Shown: positions 22,256 to 33,130, numbered from the stretch's first letter. The stretch is DNA of 64,000 nt from Saussurea involucrata (GCA_033807775.1 CM066314.1:92172929-92236928), one strand, 5' to 3'. Numbers and translations are program-made. The notes: generated by a model from the letters alone, not told the origin.

Positions 22256-23326
22256 TCAAACAATTTTTGGTACCCATTTCCAATTGGGTCCTATTTTGTT
22301 AGAATTTGCATGAAATGCTTTGTTGATCTTGTCATACGCAACAAAAATGAATGGCTTTTGAACATTTTGAACAAGTTTAGAGCTTTTCACTATCCAAACC
22401 ATTTTCACTCTTCTAAAAGCTTGATTAACTGAGTTGTCTAGCCTACGATCATGGAAAAAATAAGTTGTTTTAAGTGAACACTTGGAGTCTGCAAAGTCAA
22501 ATTCCTTGAGCCTTTTAGCTAAATCATTTTTTTCTTTTAAATTTACCTCAAACATCTTTTGGAGATCAGATTTACATCTCTTTTCCAACATGATCTCAGT
22601 TGACAAATCAGAGAGTCTCTTTGTAAGTTTGGATATTTCGGTTTTAAAAATCCTTCTTTCTCTTTCAAAGTCATCTTTTTGACTTAATTCTTGAAATCTT
22701 TGAACCTTCAACTGTTCAGATTCTTTTCTTTCAAAATCAGACACTTTCCTCTCTTTTTCAAGAGTTTTATGTAATTCTGAGATTTTGCAAGAAAACTCCA
22801 CAGACTTTGTTTCAAAAACAGATTTCTTCTTTTCAAAATTCTCTCTTTCACAGACCACAACCTTTTTAAAATCTGAAACCAGATTAGAAAATGTTAAACA
22901 TTTAATTTCAAGTCTATTTTTCTCTTTTTCAAAAAACTTTTCTGAACCAGACAGTTTTCTCTCCAGCTCAATATTTTCACGGGTTAAGAGTTTACCTGAT
23001 TCTTCAAGCTTTGCAATCTTTTCTGAATCGATCAAAATGTTTTTGTTCCTTTCATCCAACTCTTTCTCAAGATTAGGAATAATTTTGCGAAAGCTGGAAC
23101 TAAGTTTAGAATAGTGTTTATAATCTGCATCACAACTAAATCTTAGTCTTGGCATACTTACTTCAGCAATTCTAATCTTATCCCTCTTGTCTTTTTCAAG
23201 AACAAGCTTGGTTTTTTCAAGAATAAGCTTTTCTTTCTCCTGAGTCAAAAGTCCACATTCTCTTATATAGAAATTGAGATCAAGAATATTAGAACGACCT
23301 GATGTGGAGCATTTAGAGTCTGCCAT
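22256..23326 (-). CDS. coiled-coil Gag-like protein of E, uninterrupted
   Basis: The ATG at 23326 gives 356 residues without a stop. About residues 25-270 are Glu/Lys/Leu-rich heptad-like coiled coil (EKEKLILEKTKLVLEKDK is typical). The C-terminus has RRVKMVWIVK and ends in WKWVPKIV. The same architecture and ending occur in F (RWIPKSA) and C2 (PKWVPKTN), which are SIRE-like copia Gag tails. There is no N-terminal UBN2 region and no CCHC knuckle, so it is a Gag C-terminal-type protein. Directly after the stop comes TCTGTCTTGCAGG. The role is inferred as a structural partner of a related element's particle. It is the only undamaged element gene of good length in the left block. Confidence 0.65.
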   Translation of the reverse strand: MADSKCSTSGRSNILDLNFYIRECGLLTQEKEKLILEKTKLVLEKDKRDKIRIAEVSMPRLRFSCDADYKHYSKLSSSFRKIIPNLEKELDERNKNILIDSEKIAKLEESGKLLTRENIELERKLSGSEKFFEKEKNRLEIKCLTFSNLVSDFKKVVVCERENFEKKKSVFETKSVEFSCKISELHKTLEKERKVSDFERKESEQLKVQRFQELSQKDDFERERRIFKTEISKLTKRLSDLSTEIMLEKRCKSDLQKMFEVNLKEKNDLAKRLKEFDFADSKCSLKTTYFFHDRRLDNSVNQAFRRVKMVWIVKSSKLVQNVQKPFIFVAYDKINKAFHANSNKIGPNWKWVPKIV

Positions 23327-24908
23327 TTAAATGAAAACAGGGAATAAAAAGATAAGCACTCTTTTAAAAATGTTACTTGAGAGATCGTGAGACAATTTTA
23401 ATGGTGATTCAAAGGTTTAAAACACAGATATAATGTTGATATCACAAAGGTTCAAATTTACAGTTCAAACACAGATTAATTCCTGACTTTTTAAACACAG
23501 TTAGGTCAAACTCAGCAGTTTAGGTTAACTTATTTGAACATAAGAATTCAAGAGTTAAACTCAAAAGTTCGAACCTGTGATGAATCAGCCTAGAAATCTA
23601 CTGTTCGCGCTTACCAGGGCTGCTGTAGACAGATTCTGGGATGAAGTAGCAAAAATCGAATTGAGCTTCCTCTTACTTCTGCGTTTATTGAACTTATCAG
23701 GGGCTGAATTCGAAGAGGTTGTGTCTGGACTTTGAATCAATCCTATCTTCTGCCGCATGCGACCAAGCTTCTGCCGCACGCGACCAAGCTTCTGCCGCAC
23801 GCGACCAAGCTTCTGCCGCACGCGACCAAGCTTCTGCCGCACGAGACCAGCTTCTGCAGAGCCGCGACCAAACTTCTGCAGAACCTTTGTCAAACGTTTG
23901 TCAAGCAACGATCACTTTTGTCGACCACTCAGACCGATTTCTGGCGACAACTCGTACTTTGGCTCGGATTTTTGGCGACCACCTTCTGTGGTACTGTTCA
24001 CTACAGAACTTCTGTGAAACCCAGCAGAGCTTCTGTGGACCGAACTTCTGCAACCGAGCCTAAGAGCCCAAAGCGCAACGTTTTAGTGTTCTTGCTGTCA
24101 GATTTGCGCACCTTTCGTATTTTCAACATAACTTTTTCATCGTAGCTCCAAATTTGATGAATCCAGATGCGTTGGATTCCTAAGACATAGATGAACACTT
24201 TTCGTGTTTTGATCTTGGTCTGAATCGGTGTTATTCTTGGTCAGAATCTCTGTTAAAGACAGTATACTTCTGCTGGACAGAAAGTTGAGTTTGACAAATC
24301 ATCATCAGAGCTCTATCGGCAGTACGAGCAACTTCTGCCGACCAACTTCTGCCGACTAACTTCTGTGGTACTGTTCACCACAGAACCTCTGTGAAATCCG
24401 ACAGAACCTCTGTGGATTGAACCTATACGACTCAACCTAAGAGCCCGATTTGTGTTTGTTTGACAGATTTGCGCTGCTTCAGAAAAATGCGCATACTTTT
24501 GACTCGGTGCTCCAAATTACTCGATTCCAGCAGCATTGGAAAGATAATTCCCAGACGCACGACTTTGATGTTTTGAGTTTTCTCAAATTATGTGAGCTGA
24601 TATGCCGAAATCTGCTTCAAAGTCTGCTGTAAAGTGCTGGACCGAAAGCAATGCAATTAATTCATGCTCTTTCCGCTTTCAAGAGCGGTGTTCTCTCAAC
24701 GGTTCTTCATGGTGTCAAGCTACATTTGTCACATTTTAAATGTCACTCCATCCTCTGTTATTCACGTTTAAAGCTCGGTGGATGAGCCTACATTTGAGGG
24801 GGAGCACATGATGCTTTGAAGACTTGAAGAACGGAACATCAAAGGTTCTAAAGAAAGCAAGGGGAGACTATAAGATGATGCTTTCTTTATAAAACATTAG
24901 GGGGAGAT
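23327..24908. other. E centre and right arm, non-coding
   Basis: The sequence changes from the 5' side of the minus-strand gag to a plus-oriented 3' end. From about 24790 it matches the inverse of 17978-18090 (GATGATGCTTTCTTTATAAA, AAGAAAGCAAGGGG, polypurine tract). No primer-binding site was seen. The open frames at 23585-24145 come from a 21-bp tandem repeat and CT-rich text. Confidence 0.6.
23757..23850 (+). repeat. 21-bp tandem repeat
   Basis: The unit GCGACCAAGCTTCTGCCGCAC repeats about four and a half times with few changes. Its unit length is a multiple of three, so all frames stay open, which explains the repetitive chance ORFs here. Confidence 0.85.
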
Positions 24909-25307
24909 TGTTAGCTTTAATTAGCTCCTAATTTAATGAATGTTTTATAAAGATATTTTGATGTTTTAGATATTTTCTTATAGATATTTACTTAGATATT
25001 TTATATAGATATTGTCTAGATATTAGATATCTTAAATATCTAATGTGTAAATGGCCCCATATAAGAGGTGTCCATAGTCTTATTTCAAGAGAAAAATTTT
25101 GGAGAGCACACAAAAACACACATAGACTAGATGAGAGTCGGTTTTACATGTTAAGTGTGGTGTTCTTCATGTTTTCTCCTCTCCATATTTAATCGTCAAT
25201 GAATATGAGATAAGTTTCTTTATAATTGTTCTTCATGCATATCTTATCTCTATATTTAAATATGGATTCTATATTTCTTCTATTGTTGCTCATAAACGGG
25301 ACCAACA
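24909..25307 (+). repeat. right LTR of E (3' LTR of a plus-strand arm)
   Basis: This is 399 bp from TGTTAGCTTTA to GGGACCAACA, preceded by a plus-strand polypurine tract AGGGGGAGAT at 24899-24908. It holds an AT-rich run of AGATATT words near 24950-25035. It is inverted relative to the left LTR. Confidence 0.8.
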
Positions 25308-25312
25308 GATGT

Positions 25313-26201
25313 AAACAGAATGGTGGAAAGAGTCTGCTCATATAAAACGTTTCTAAGCTGTAAACCGCCAGAGTTTACCGGAGCAGACAGTCCAGTGGCA
25401 TGCATGAATTGGCTAAGAGAAATGGAACAAGATTTTCGGGCTTGTGAATGTGATGAGAAATCGAAGGTCAGGTTCGGATCTCAAATGTTATGGGGCAACG
25501 CGTTGACGTGGTGGAATATAGTGACGTCTACTTTGACGACTCCAGTCTTAGCGGCTATGACGTGGGAGTCTTTTAGGAAAAAGATTCTGGAGGAGTACTG
25601 TAATGAGAATGAGCTGGATATGATAGAAGAAGAGTTTCAGACTCTTAAGAAGGGTACTTCGACTGTTCGAAAGTACACTGAATCCTTTATGGAAAAACTA
25701 AATTTAGTTGGGCATGTGGCTCCAACCGAGAGAGAGAAGATCAAGCCTTACCTGGAGGGTTTGCCAGCTGATATGATGTCCCGAGTTAGAAATTCAAAAG
25801 CTTCAACACTAAGGGAAACAATTGAGGAAGCAAAGATCGTGGAAGAAGTTTATGCAAAAGATAAAGCGGAGAAAGCTCAAATGGGAGAGAAAAGAAAATT
25901 TGAAAGTCGATCAGAATCTTCGCAAGGATTGAAGTCCCTTACTAAGGACCCTCATTTTGAGACTCGAACGAAACCTGATTGGTGTCAGTAATGTAAGAAT
26001 AAACATTTTGGGCCATGTCATGTGATATCCAGAGAATGTTTTAAGTGTGGAAAGACTGGTCATCAAATAGAGAACTGTCTCGTTCAAGGACCGACTTGTT
26101 ATGAATGTAAGAAGCTTGGTCATTTTCGGAGGGATTGTCCAAAGTTGAAAGATAGCAGAGATCAAGGGAAGAAACCCAACACCCCAACATCAACGGGTTG
26201 A
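25313..26201 (+). pseudogene. gypsy D gag, C-terminal part with zinc knuckles
   Basis: This continues the D gag after E. The capsid-like part (CSYKTFLSCKPPEFTG, GNALTWWNIV) is typical of the gypsy retrotransposon Gag family. It is followed by EEFQTLKKGTSTVRKYTESF and a Lys/Glu-rich stretch. A TAA at 25989 precedes the two CCHC knuckles CFKCGKTGHQIENC and CYECKKLGHFRRDC. It ends in a TGA near 26199. The open part is 223 residues. Without its N-terminus, E-interrupted, and with the stop before the knuckles, it is a dead Gag. Confidence 0.8.
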
Positions 26202-26240
26202 ACATTTCACATGACGATTGAAGACGTAAGGAATGGATAG

Positions 26241-26486
26241 TGTTAGAGCATTATTGTATTCAAGATTTATTGTAAAGTCAATGTACTGTATTAGTTCATA
26301 ATGCCTTTATACCTTGTATGTTATGGGTATAAATAGGCATGTCTAGTTCTTTTGTAAGTAACAATTTGTAACAATCTAGAACACTTGTAGCATTTGTCAT
26401 TTTGTACTCATTGATCAATATATGGATGACAAGTTTGCACTCTAGATTCTCTCTCTATATTTGATTGCTAGATTATGGGTTTATCA
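26241..26486 (+). repeat. 5' LTR of F, with TATA box
   Basis: This runs TGTTAGAGCA to GGTTTATCA. A clear TATAAATA lies at 26328-26335, suggesting a transcription start about 30 bases downstream. Confidence 0.85.
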
Positions 26487-26487
26487 A

Positions 26488-26501
26488 TTGGTATCAGAGC
26501 T
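26488..26501 (+). promoter_or_regulatory. primer-binding site of F
   Basis: The bases TTGGTATCAGAGCT follow the LTR within two bases and match the initiator tRNA-Met complement. The 26502-26995 leader has no other recognised feature. Confidence 0.8.
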
Positions 26502-26999
26502 AAACAGAAGATTCAAGCAGATCAAAGACCAAATTGAAGATTTTTTACACTAAAGCTGAAGATTTTGGATCCTTCATCGATTACTATTCATCACTGTTCA
26601 TGATGATTTCTAACCCTTCTTCGATTACTGTTCATCCAGAATCATCATTTTTTTTTCATTTTTTGATCTTTTGGATTGATTCTTGACATCATTGCACTCG
26701 ATTTTCATCCCTGAACATCTTTAATTCAAGAATCTCATCCAAATTCTGCACAGAAATTACAAATCTGACCATTTTATAAACTTTTGTTCGAAAACTTGTG
26801 CTTACTGTTTTTGGATCAAAAGTCGTTTAATTTGATCGAATTAGGATTTGTAATCAACTAAGAAAGTGTGTGGAATCAAATTTTGAACAAATCTGTGCAA
26901 ATTTCATAACAATTGATCAAGAATTGAAAAAAGTTATGGCTGAATCTGGGATTTTCGATTTTGAAGTGAAGGTTTCGGATTGTTCTTGATGGTTTCGAA

Positions 27000-27360
27000 T
27001 CATTCATAGATGGTTTCGGATCCTTCTTCATTTACTGTAGCTTGATTTCGAATCACATAGATAAAATAATAAGTTTTGGTTTCGGATCCTTAAGGATACG
27101 AAATCGTTGGTTTCGCATCCTGTTAAGTCTGAAATCAAGTGGTTTCGCATCAAGTTGCATTCGAAACCATTGGTTTCGCCTCAAGACCAATACGAAATAT
27201 GTTGGTTTTGAATCCTTCTTGGTCCGAATCCATTGGTTTCAAACCCGTCTTGGTCCGAAATCTGTTGGTTTCGAACCCTTCTTGGTCCGAATCCATTGGT
27301 TTCGAACCCTTCTTGATACGAATTCCGTGGTTTCGAATCCTTCTTGATACGAATTTGTAT
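27000..27360 (+). repeat. TGGTTTCG array, 5' side of F
   Basis: About eleven copies of a unit near 30-33 bases begin TGGTTTCG and contain CTTCTTGGTCCGAA. A diverged sister array lies at 31130-31500 near the other end of F. The open frames here on both strands result from the repeat. Confidence 0.8.
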
Positions 27361-27541
27361 TGGTAAAAAAAACAAAAATTGAGAAAAAAATTTATTCCGA
27401 AATTTTTTCTATAGTGTATTTTATACACTTTAAGAGCTTTTCAAGAAATATTTTTATATATTTTTTTTTTCAATAGTGTATTTTATACACTTTCTGCTTG
27501 ATTTTCTGAAAGATCAATATCTAGCAATTCCAAAGAGAGAA

Positions 27542-29225
27542 ATGGCTTTGAAGCAAACTATTATAATAGAAATACCTCCAACTCCACAAATTGTTGTTAA
27601 ACCAAATAATTAAAGTTTGCAATAAGTTCTTATAACAGAAATACCTTAAACACCACAAACTTTTGTTAAATCTAATAATGATAGTTTGAAGCAAACTATT
27701 GTTAAATCCAGTGGTGAAGGTTTGAAGCAAAATTTTGTTAAACCTAATACTTCAAATCCTTCATTTCCTGTTTTAAATAAAGCATTGGAGGAAAAAAATG
27801 TTGATCTAAAGAGACAAATTTTAGACATTTTTTCTTCAAATGCTAAACTTACTAAACGAATTACTGATCTTGAAGTATATATTGCAGGTCTTGAAACAAA
27901 GAAACACAACTCAAGTCTGCACGATCAAATCAAGAAACTTCAAGAGAAAGTAACAACTCTTCAAAGTGAAAATGCTGATATGAAGAGCAGAGAAATCGAG
28001 AGAGAAAAGGGGAACTCATATCTACAAGATCAAATAAAAAGAGTTTAAGAGAAAAGAACAACGTTGGAAGGTGAAAACGTTGAATTGAAGAAAAAACTTT
28101 CAGAACGTGAAAGAGAGTCACATTCTTCAATGAAAGTTCTTATAGAAAAGGAAGTAATTGAGCTGAATTGTATAAAACTTTCAAAACAAGTTTCTGACTT
28201 TGAGAAAGTTTTATTTTTAGAAAAAGACAAGCTCGAAAAAGAAAGAGCTGAGTTTGGAATTTAAAAGAAATCTTTTGAGATAAAAAGTAATAAACTTTCC
28301 GTGAAAATCTCTGATTTAGAAAATCTTTTGGAAAAAGAAAGAAAAGATTTTGCGGAAAAGAAAAATCTATTTGAAAAGGAAAGCAAAACCCTTAAAAAGA
28401 AAAATATGGAAATTTTCAAAGAGATTACTGATAAAAGAAAGTTTTTGGAAAAAGATTTTGAATCGGAACGCGAATATTTTGAAGATGCGATTCTTAATCT
28501 TACCAAAAAATTCTATGGTTTATCAGCTGATATTATGAATGATCAATTGATCAAATCTGATCTCCAAAAGAAATTTGATCTAATTTTTAAAGAGGAAAAT
28601 GTTTTGATAAACAAAGTCAAAGAACTTGAAGACATCATTTTTAAATTTGATGTCTCAAAGCAGGCCAGACATGATACTATATTTCAGACTCCATTTGTTA
28701 ATTCAAATGATTCTGAATGCACTTTTAAAACTGCTTCAAGTTCAAGCTTTAAAAACATTCCTTCTAAACAATTTTATAGATCAACTGATTTCTCAAAAGG
28801 TCAGATTCGTTCTACAAATCTCTTCTATAATCATTTGCTTGATAAATCGGATAAGGATTCAAAAGTGCCTAAAGTTAATACTTGCAAACCTGAAGTTCCA
28901 GTCTTCAAGAAAGTGAAGATGGAATGGAGAGTCAAAGGCACAACAATTCCGAAGAAAGAAGTTCCAAAATCATCTGCATCCACATCAAAAGCAAAGAAGA
29001 ACAATGCGCCGAAAGGTAAATCTTCTGCTAAACCTAACTATTCATTCCGTAAATCATCTGATTAGGTTGGCACATAAGAAAATCTGTTGTTCTTACTGTG
29101 GATCAAATGATTTTGTACATAAAGATTATACTTCTTATTGGTACGGTACTTACAGTATTCGTTTTAAGAAATCTACACCTAACACACTAGGACACAAGTC
29201 CCGTTGGATACCAAAATCTGCTTAA
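27542..29225 (+). pseudogene. coiled-coil Gag-like gene of F
   Basis: The ATG at 27542 opens MALKQTIIIEIPPTPQ. The same frame is stopped near 27611 and at about 27647, 28046 and 28262, but otherwise stays readable to 29065. Most of it is Lys/Glu-rich coiled coil. LTKKFYGLSADIM, KSDLQKKFD and KKVKMEWRVK match the E protein in order. A frameshift near 29062 leads to a CCSYCGSNDF half-knuckle and the ending RWIPKSA, then TAA. The next bases are TCTGTTTTGCAGG, as in E. It is a pseudogene of the same Gag-tail family. Confidence 0.75.
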
Positions 29226-29927
29226 TCTGTTTTGCAGGTTCATCATGTATTGTGCTGATTTGGAAATATATATACCACACACATGACTGAAAACAGAAGA
29301 GAAGCGGTGAATTTTTTTGAAGAGTATATGTACCATTAAGGGGGAGCAAAGACCTATGGCTTCTAAACATCTCAGCTTAGAACCCGTGCTTCAACGACTA
29401 TAGCTTCTGAACAATTCAGTTCTGGACCCGTACATCAAAGTCTTAGACTTCTAAACAAATCAGTTTAGAACTCATACTTCTCAGGTGATATCATTCATTG
29501 TCACATCTTTCTGTTTCAAGGAACATGTGGTGAAAGGTAACATTGCATTATATTTTATTTCTACTGTTTTGAATGTTTGAGTCTTAACAAATTTAATTCA
29601 ATGAAATGAATTTTTTTTAATTTTCATTCAATGAATGAAATGTGTGTCAAAGTGATTTTACAAGTATTTTTGTATTATCTGAGTTACATTTGTTTCAACT
29701 TTCACTTCTGAAATAAATCCAAAGGTCAGCAAAACATGAATGAAATTATGCTGAATGCTCAAAATTATGTAAATCTAGACTTATATAGAATATAATGCTC
29801 AAAAAGTCTATTTGTCAAAATGATGGATGGAAACGAAAATATGGGGGAAGCGCTATGTTTTTAGAACCAAGTGATTGCGATGCATCAAATAAACAAATAA
29901 AAATCATTTAGTTTGAAAGTTTGTACC

Positions 29928-30185
29928 TGTGGACTTTCTGGTTTGGGAGAGTAAGTCCTAAGGGGTGCTCGACACCTAGTCCCTAAGATAAACTGGTATG
30001 GGATTGGCTGACCCAAATCCTGCTATTGAACCAGATTGAAAGCCATGTTTTACTGGTACAAATGGGTTTAAGATATATCGATGTGGCCTTTCTGGTTTGG
30101 GAAATTAAGTTCTAAGGGGTGCTCGACACCTAGCACCTAAGGCCAACTGGTCTGGGATCTGCTAACCCAAATCCTGCTATAGAAC
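29928..30185 (+). repeat. 104-bp repeat pair in F
   Basis: Copies at 29928-30031 and 30082-30185 share CTTTCTGGTTTGGGA, AAGGGGTGCTCGACACCTAG and CCCAAATCCTGCTAT, separated by 50 bases. Confidence 0.85.
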
Positions 30186-30239
30186 TATATAGAAAATCGT
30201 GTTTAACGGTGTGTCTTATTCTTACTAAACTTTTTGATT

Positions 30240-30358
30240 AAAAGATGTCAATGAGCACAAAATCAAAAGATGCCAATGTGCACAAATTAAAAGATGCCAA
30301 TGTGCACAAAATAAAAGATGTCAATGGGCACAAAATTAAAAGATGCCAATGAGCACAC
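30240..30358 (+). repeat. 25-bp tandem array in F
   Basis: Five copies of AAAAGATGCCAATGTGCACA plus a few bases are present, with single-base variants. Confidence 0.85.
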
Positions 30359-31129
30359 ATCTCTTGATACTTGGGGAAAATACAAAGTCGCGATAAACCG
30401 TAAATTTGTGAAAATCCTGATTTTGGACAAATAGTGTGAGTAGAGCAAAGTATTCTTATACGTTTTAGAATTGCATATGCTTGAAGCTAATCATATTTCG
30501 CATGCTAGCACACCAAATAGATTTAACAAAGGGGTTGAAACTGAACATTTTTTAACTTGATATGCAATGATGTCTTGTTTTTGAATCCAAACACATGCAT
30601 TTGATTTCATTTGATTGAAAAATCTGTTAAACTTCATTAAGTTGGATTTCTTTTGTATAGATTTCAAATGATCAAATGTTAGTAGTTATAAAATGCAGTT
30701 CAATGAATTTTATATTCCTTGTATAAATGTTTTCATTAATGCACTGTATTTGAAATGAATATCTTTAATGAAATATATGCATACTTTCAGGGGGAGAAAA
30801 CAAATTGCTCCAGAATTCTTATTTTGAGGGGGAGCAAGGTTATTTATAAAGGAAGATATTGTTAATAATACTCAGAGATGCGACAGAAATTGAAAAAGGT
30901 TTTCGATGATCATGATGCTCACTATCATCGAAAAAGGGGGAGAAATGTTTAATTCAATTTCATGTCGAAGATAATTGAAGATCAAAGAGATGAAGATACT
31001 AAGTTCAAGAAATCATTCAAAATACAAGAAATATTGGTTTCGGATAATGTGAAGTCTGAAATGTTGCTGAATTTGGTTATCTTAGTTCTGAGCGTTTCAG
31101 AATGTGCTTACACCTAAAAGTTCAACAAT

Positions 31130-31500
31130 GTGGATGGTTTCGCATCTCTCTATTCCTATCTCAAATGGTTTCGGATTCCATTTTTTCAGATTTGGCATGG
31201 TTTCGCATCCTCCATGATACGAATTCTCATGGTTTCGGACCCAACTTGATTCGACTTCCGTTGGTTTCGTACTTGCCTTGATCCGGATTCCTTGATTTCG
31301 AACTCTTATTGATTCGAATCCCATGGTTTCGAACCCTTCTACATCCGGATTCCATGGTTTCGTATCCAACTTAATATGAAACGGATGGTTTCGCACCCTT
31401 CTTGGTACGGATTTCATGGTTTCGCACCCTTCTTGGTACGAATCCCCATGGTTTCGCACTCTTCATCATCCGAATTGATGGTTTTGGATCCTTAAAGTTA
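31130..31500 (+). repeat. TGGTTTCG array, 3' side of F
   Basis: About ten units begin with ATGGTTTCG and include CTTCTTGGTACGAAT. They are related to the array at 27000-27360. Confidence 0.75.
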
Positions 31501-31699
31501 ATTTGAGAACTAAGGTTCTTGCATCAAGAAGGATACGAGAAGTTACTGTTTGTCAAAGACTGATAAAGTTGCAAAGATATGTTTTTCATGTACAAGACTT
31601 GAAGATGGTTTGATAGAGTGTCTGTTGGAGAAGATTGACTTTACAAAGAGCTGAAGACTGCTGTCATATTTTTTAAATCTTGAATCCAAAGGGGGAGAT

Positions 31700-31945
31700 T
31701 GTTAGAGCATTGTTGTATTCAAGATTTATTGTAAAGTCAATGTACTGTATTAGTTCATAATGCCTTTATACCTTATATGTTATGGGTATAAATAGGCTTG
31801 TCTAGTTCTTTTGAAAGTAACAATTTGTAACAATCTAGAACACTTGTAGCATTTGTCATTTTGTACTCATTGATCAATATATGGATGACAAGTTTGCACT
31901 CTAGATTCTCTCTCTATATTTGATTGCTAGATTATGGGTTTACCA
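31700..31945 (+). repeat. 3' LTR of F
   Basis: This is 246 bp, the same length as the 5' LTR, with about five substitutions by eye. It ends GGGTTTACCA and is followed by the TSD GATAG. Confidence 0.9.
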
Positions 31946-31950
31946 GATAG

Positions 31951-32547
31951 ATGTAGTTATGATACAGTCTTTGTTAATGCTATGCATGGGTGAATATTAT
32001 GTGATTGTGGTGCTAACTTATCTTTTGTATTTTGGTCTGTATCAAAAGTTAGCTATATAAGTTGTCATTTTTGAAAGATGCTTTAATGATTGATATAATT
32101 AAAGAAGATCAAGCTATAGTTGGATAAAGATTTGATGATAACAGTTGCTCTAAGGAGGCTTGCGAATTTAAGTTGGGGAGCGGGTAATGTTGAAGGATGT
32201 AAGATCCAGAAAATGTGGAAAGTTGAGTCCTTGTTATTCCTTGACTTTTAACTGTGATTAAGTAAGTAAGACGAGAAATTGAAGGAATACATGATATATT
32301 TCATGTTTGTATGATGTGATTCAACTTACTGAAATAAGAGTAGGTGAGAAGAGTCGTTTTGTGGAGAAACCAGAGACGATTTTAGAAAGATCAATTAAGA
32401 AGTTACGACCTAAGAATATGGTTATGTAGAGAGTACAATGGTGCTTATGTGACATTAGAAGTTGAAGAGGTAATGAAGATTATATATTCTCATTGGTTTA
32501 TCTGGCTTTGATTTTGAGGACGAAATCATTTTAAAGTTGGGCAGTAT
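31951..32547 (+). pseudogene. gypsy D protease and chromodomain remnants
   Basis: This continues D after F. LCDCGANLSFV near 32001 looks like a decayed aspartic protease site with DCG in place of D-S/T-G. No RT follows. From about 32295, HDIFHVCMM resembles the integrase C-terminal HxxFHV motif. FVEKPETILERS and KKLRPKNMVM look like a chromodomain approach. Stops are frequent. The end (GAGGACGAAATCATT) is the usual 3' end of this gypsy type before the LTR. A large internal deletion removed RT, RNase H and most integrase. Confidence 0.6.
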
Positions 32548-33130
32548 TGTAACATCTCAATTTTTATAAGTGTTACATTTGGCTTATTGTATAATTTGAG
32601 TATAATTATATGATAGATTAATTTTAGAGTTTATCCTCGAGTAAGGGGTAAACTCTAATTTTAATTTATAAGTTTGAGGGTGGAAGTTGTCAAATGATGA
32701 CAGTTGAGGGGGCTGATTGGTTAAGGGATGAAAGATATCATCACCACCACCTCTTTTTATATAAAAGAGAGGTGAGGTATCATGTTTTGGTTATTTCTTT
32801 GGTCTTGTGTGTGTGTGTTTTATACAAGAGAAAGAGAGATAGAGAGAGATAATCGAAAGAAAGAAGAAGAAGAAGAAGAAGAAAAGCAGATTATTCAGCT
32901 GGAATTAAGAGGCAATCTGAAGTAAACAAAGGTATATTCTTCACTATATATGTTCCTACTAAGTTTATGTAGCTTTCTATGGGTTTAGAAATTGGGTTTC
33001 GATGATTTTGTATGTTATGAGTAATCTGGGTTTATGAATATGTTCTATTAGTAGTCTTAAGCATATCTGCAAAATTATAGTTGCATGCATGGCTTAAAAG
33101 TAACAGTTTTGACTTAAAGACGTTTACAGT

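Larger units (their letters stand above)
17668..25307. mobile_element. element E: gag-only LTR element with inverted LTRs
   Basis: A single 7640-bp insertion in D gag is flanked on both sides by GATGT (17663-17667, 25308-25312). The left LTR reads TGTTAGC to CCAACA on the minus strand, and the right LTR reads TGTTAGC to CCAACA on the plus strand. Each is preceded internally by an AGGGGGAGAT polypurine tract, so both termini are 3' ends facing outward. About 110 bp next to each tract are also inverted copies of each other. Inside is one minus-strand Gag-like gene and no pol. Confidence 0.8.
29226..31699 (+). other. non-coding 3' region of F with repeats and extra polypurine tracts
   Basis: No coding signal is seen. 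It holds a 104-bp repeat pair, a 25-bp tandem array, a TGGTTTCG array, and polypurine-like tracts at about 29337, 30789, 30826 and 30931. The true tract GGGGGAGAT lies at 31691-31699 next to the 3' LTR. Confidence 0.7.
26241..31945 (+). mobile_element. element F: gag-only LTR element
   Basis: This is 5705 bp with 246-bp LTRs at each end that differ at about five positions. It is flanked by GATAG (26236-26240 and 31946-31950), and D text continues across it. It has a primer-binding site after the left LTR and a polypurine tract before the right LTR. Inside there is only a broken coiled-coil Gag gene and repeat arrays. No protease, integrase or RT is seen. It would depend on enzymes of another element. 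Confidence 0.9.

Noticed and set aside
23585..24145. Repetitive ORFs with LLPHATK-like translations
   Set aside because: They arise from a 21-bp tandem repeat whose unit is a multiple of three; open on several frames and both strands.
26488..26501. tRNA-like matches (TGGTATCAGAGC) as tRNA genes
   Set aside because: These are only 12-15 bases, sit directly beside LTR ends, and are primer-binding sites.
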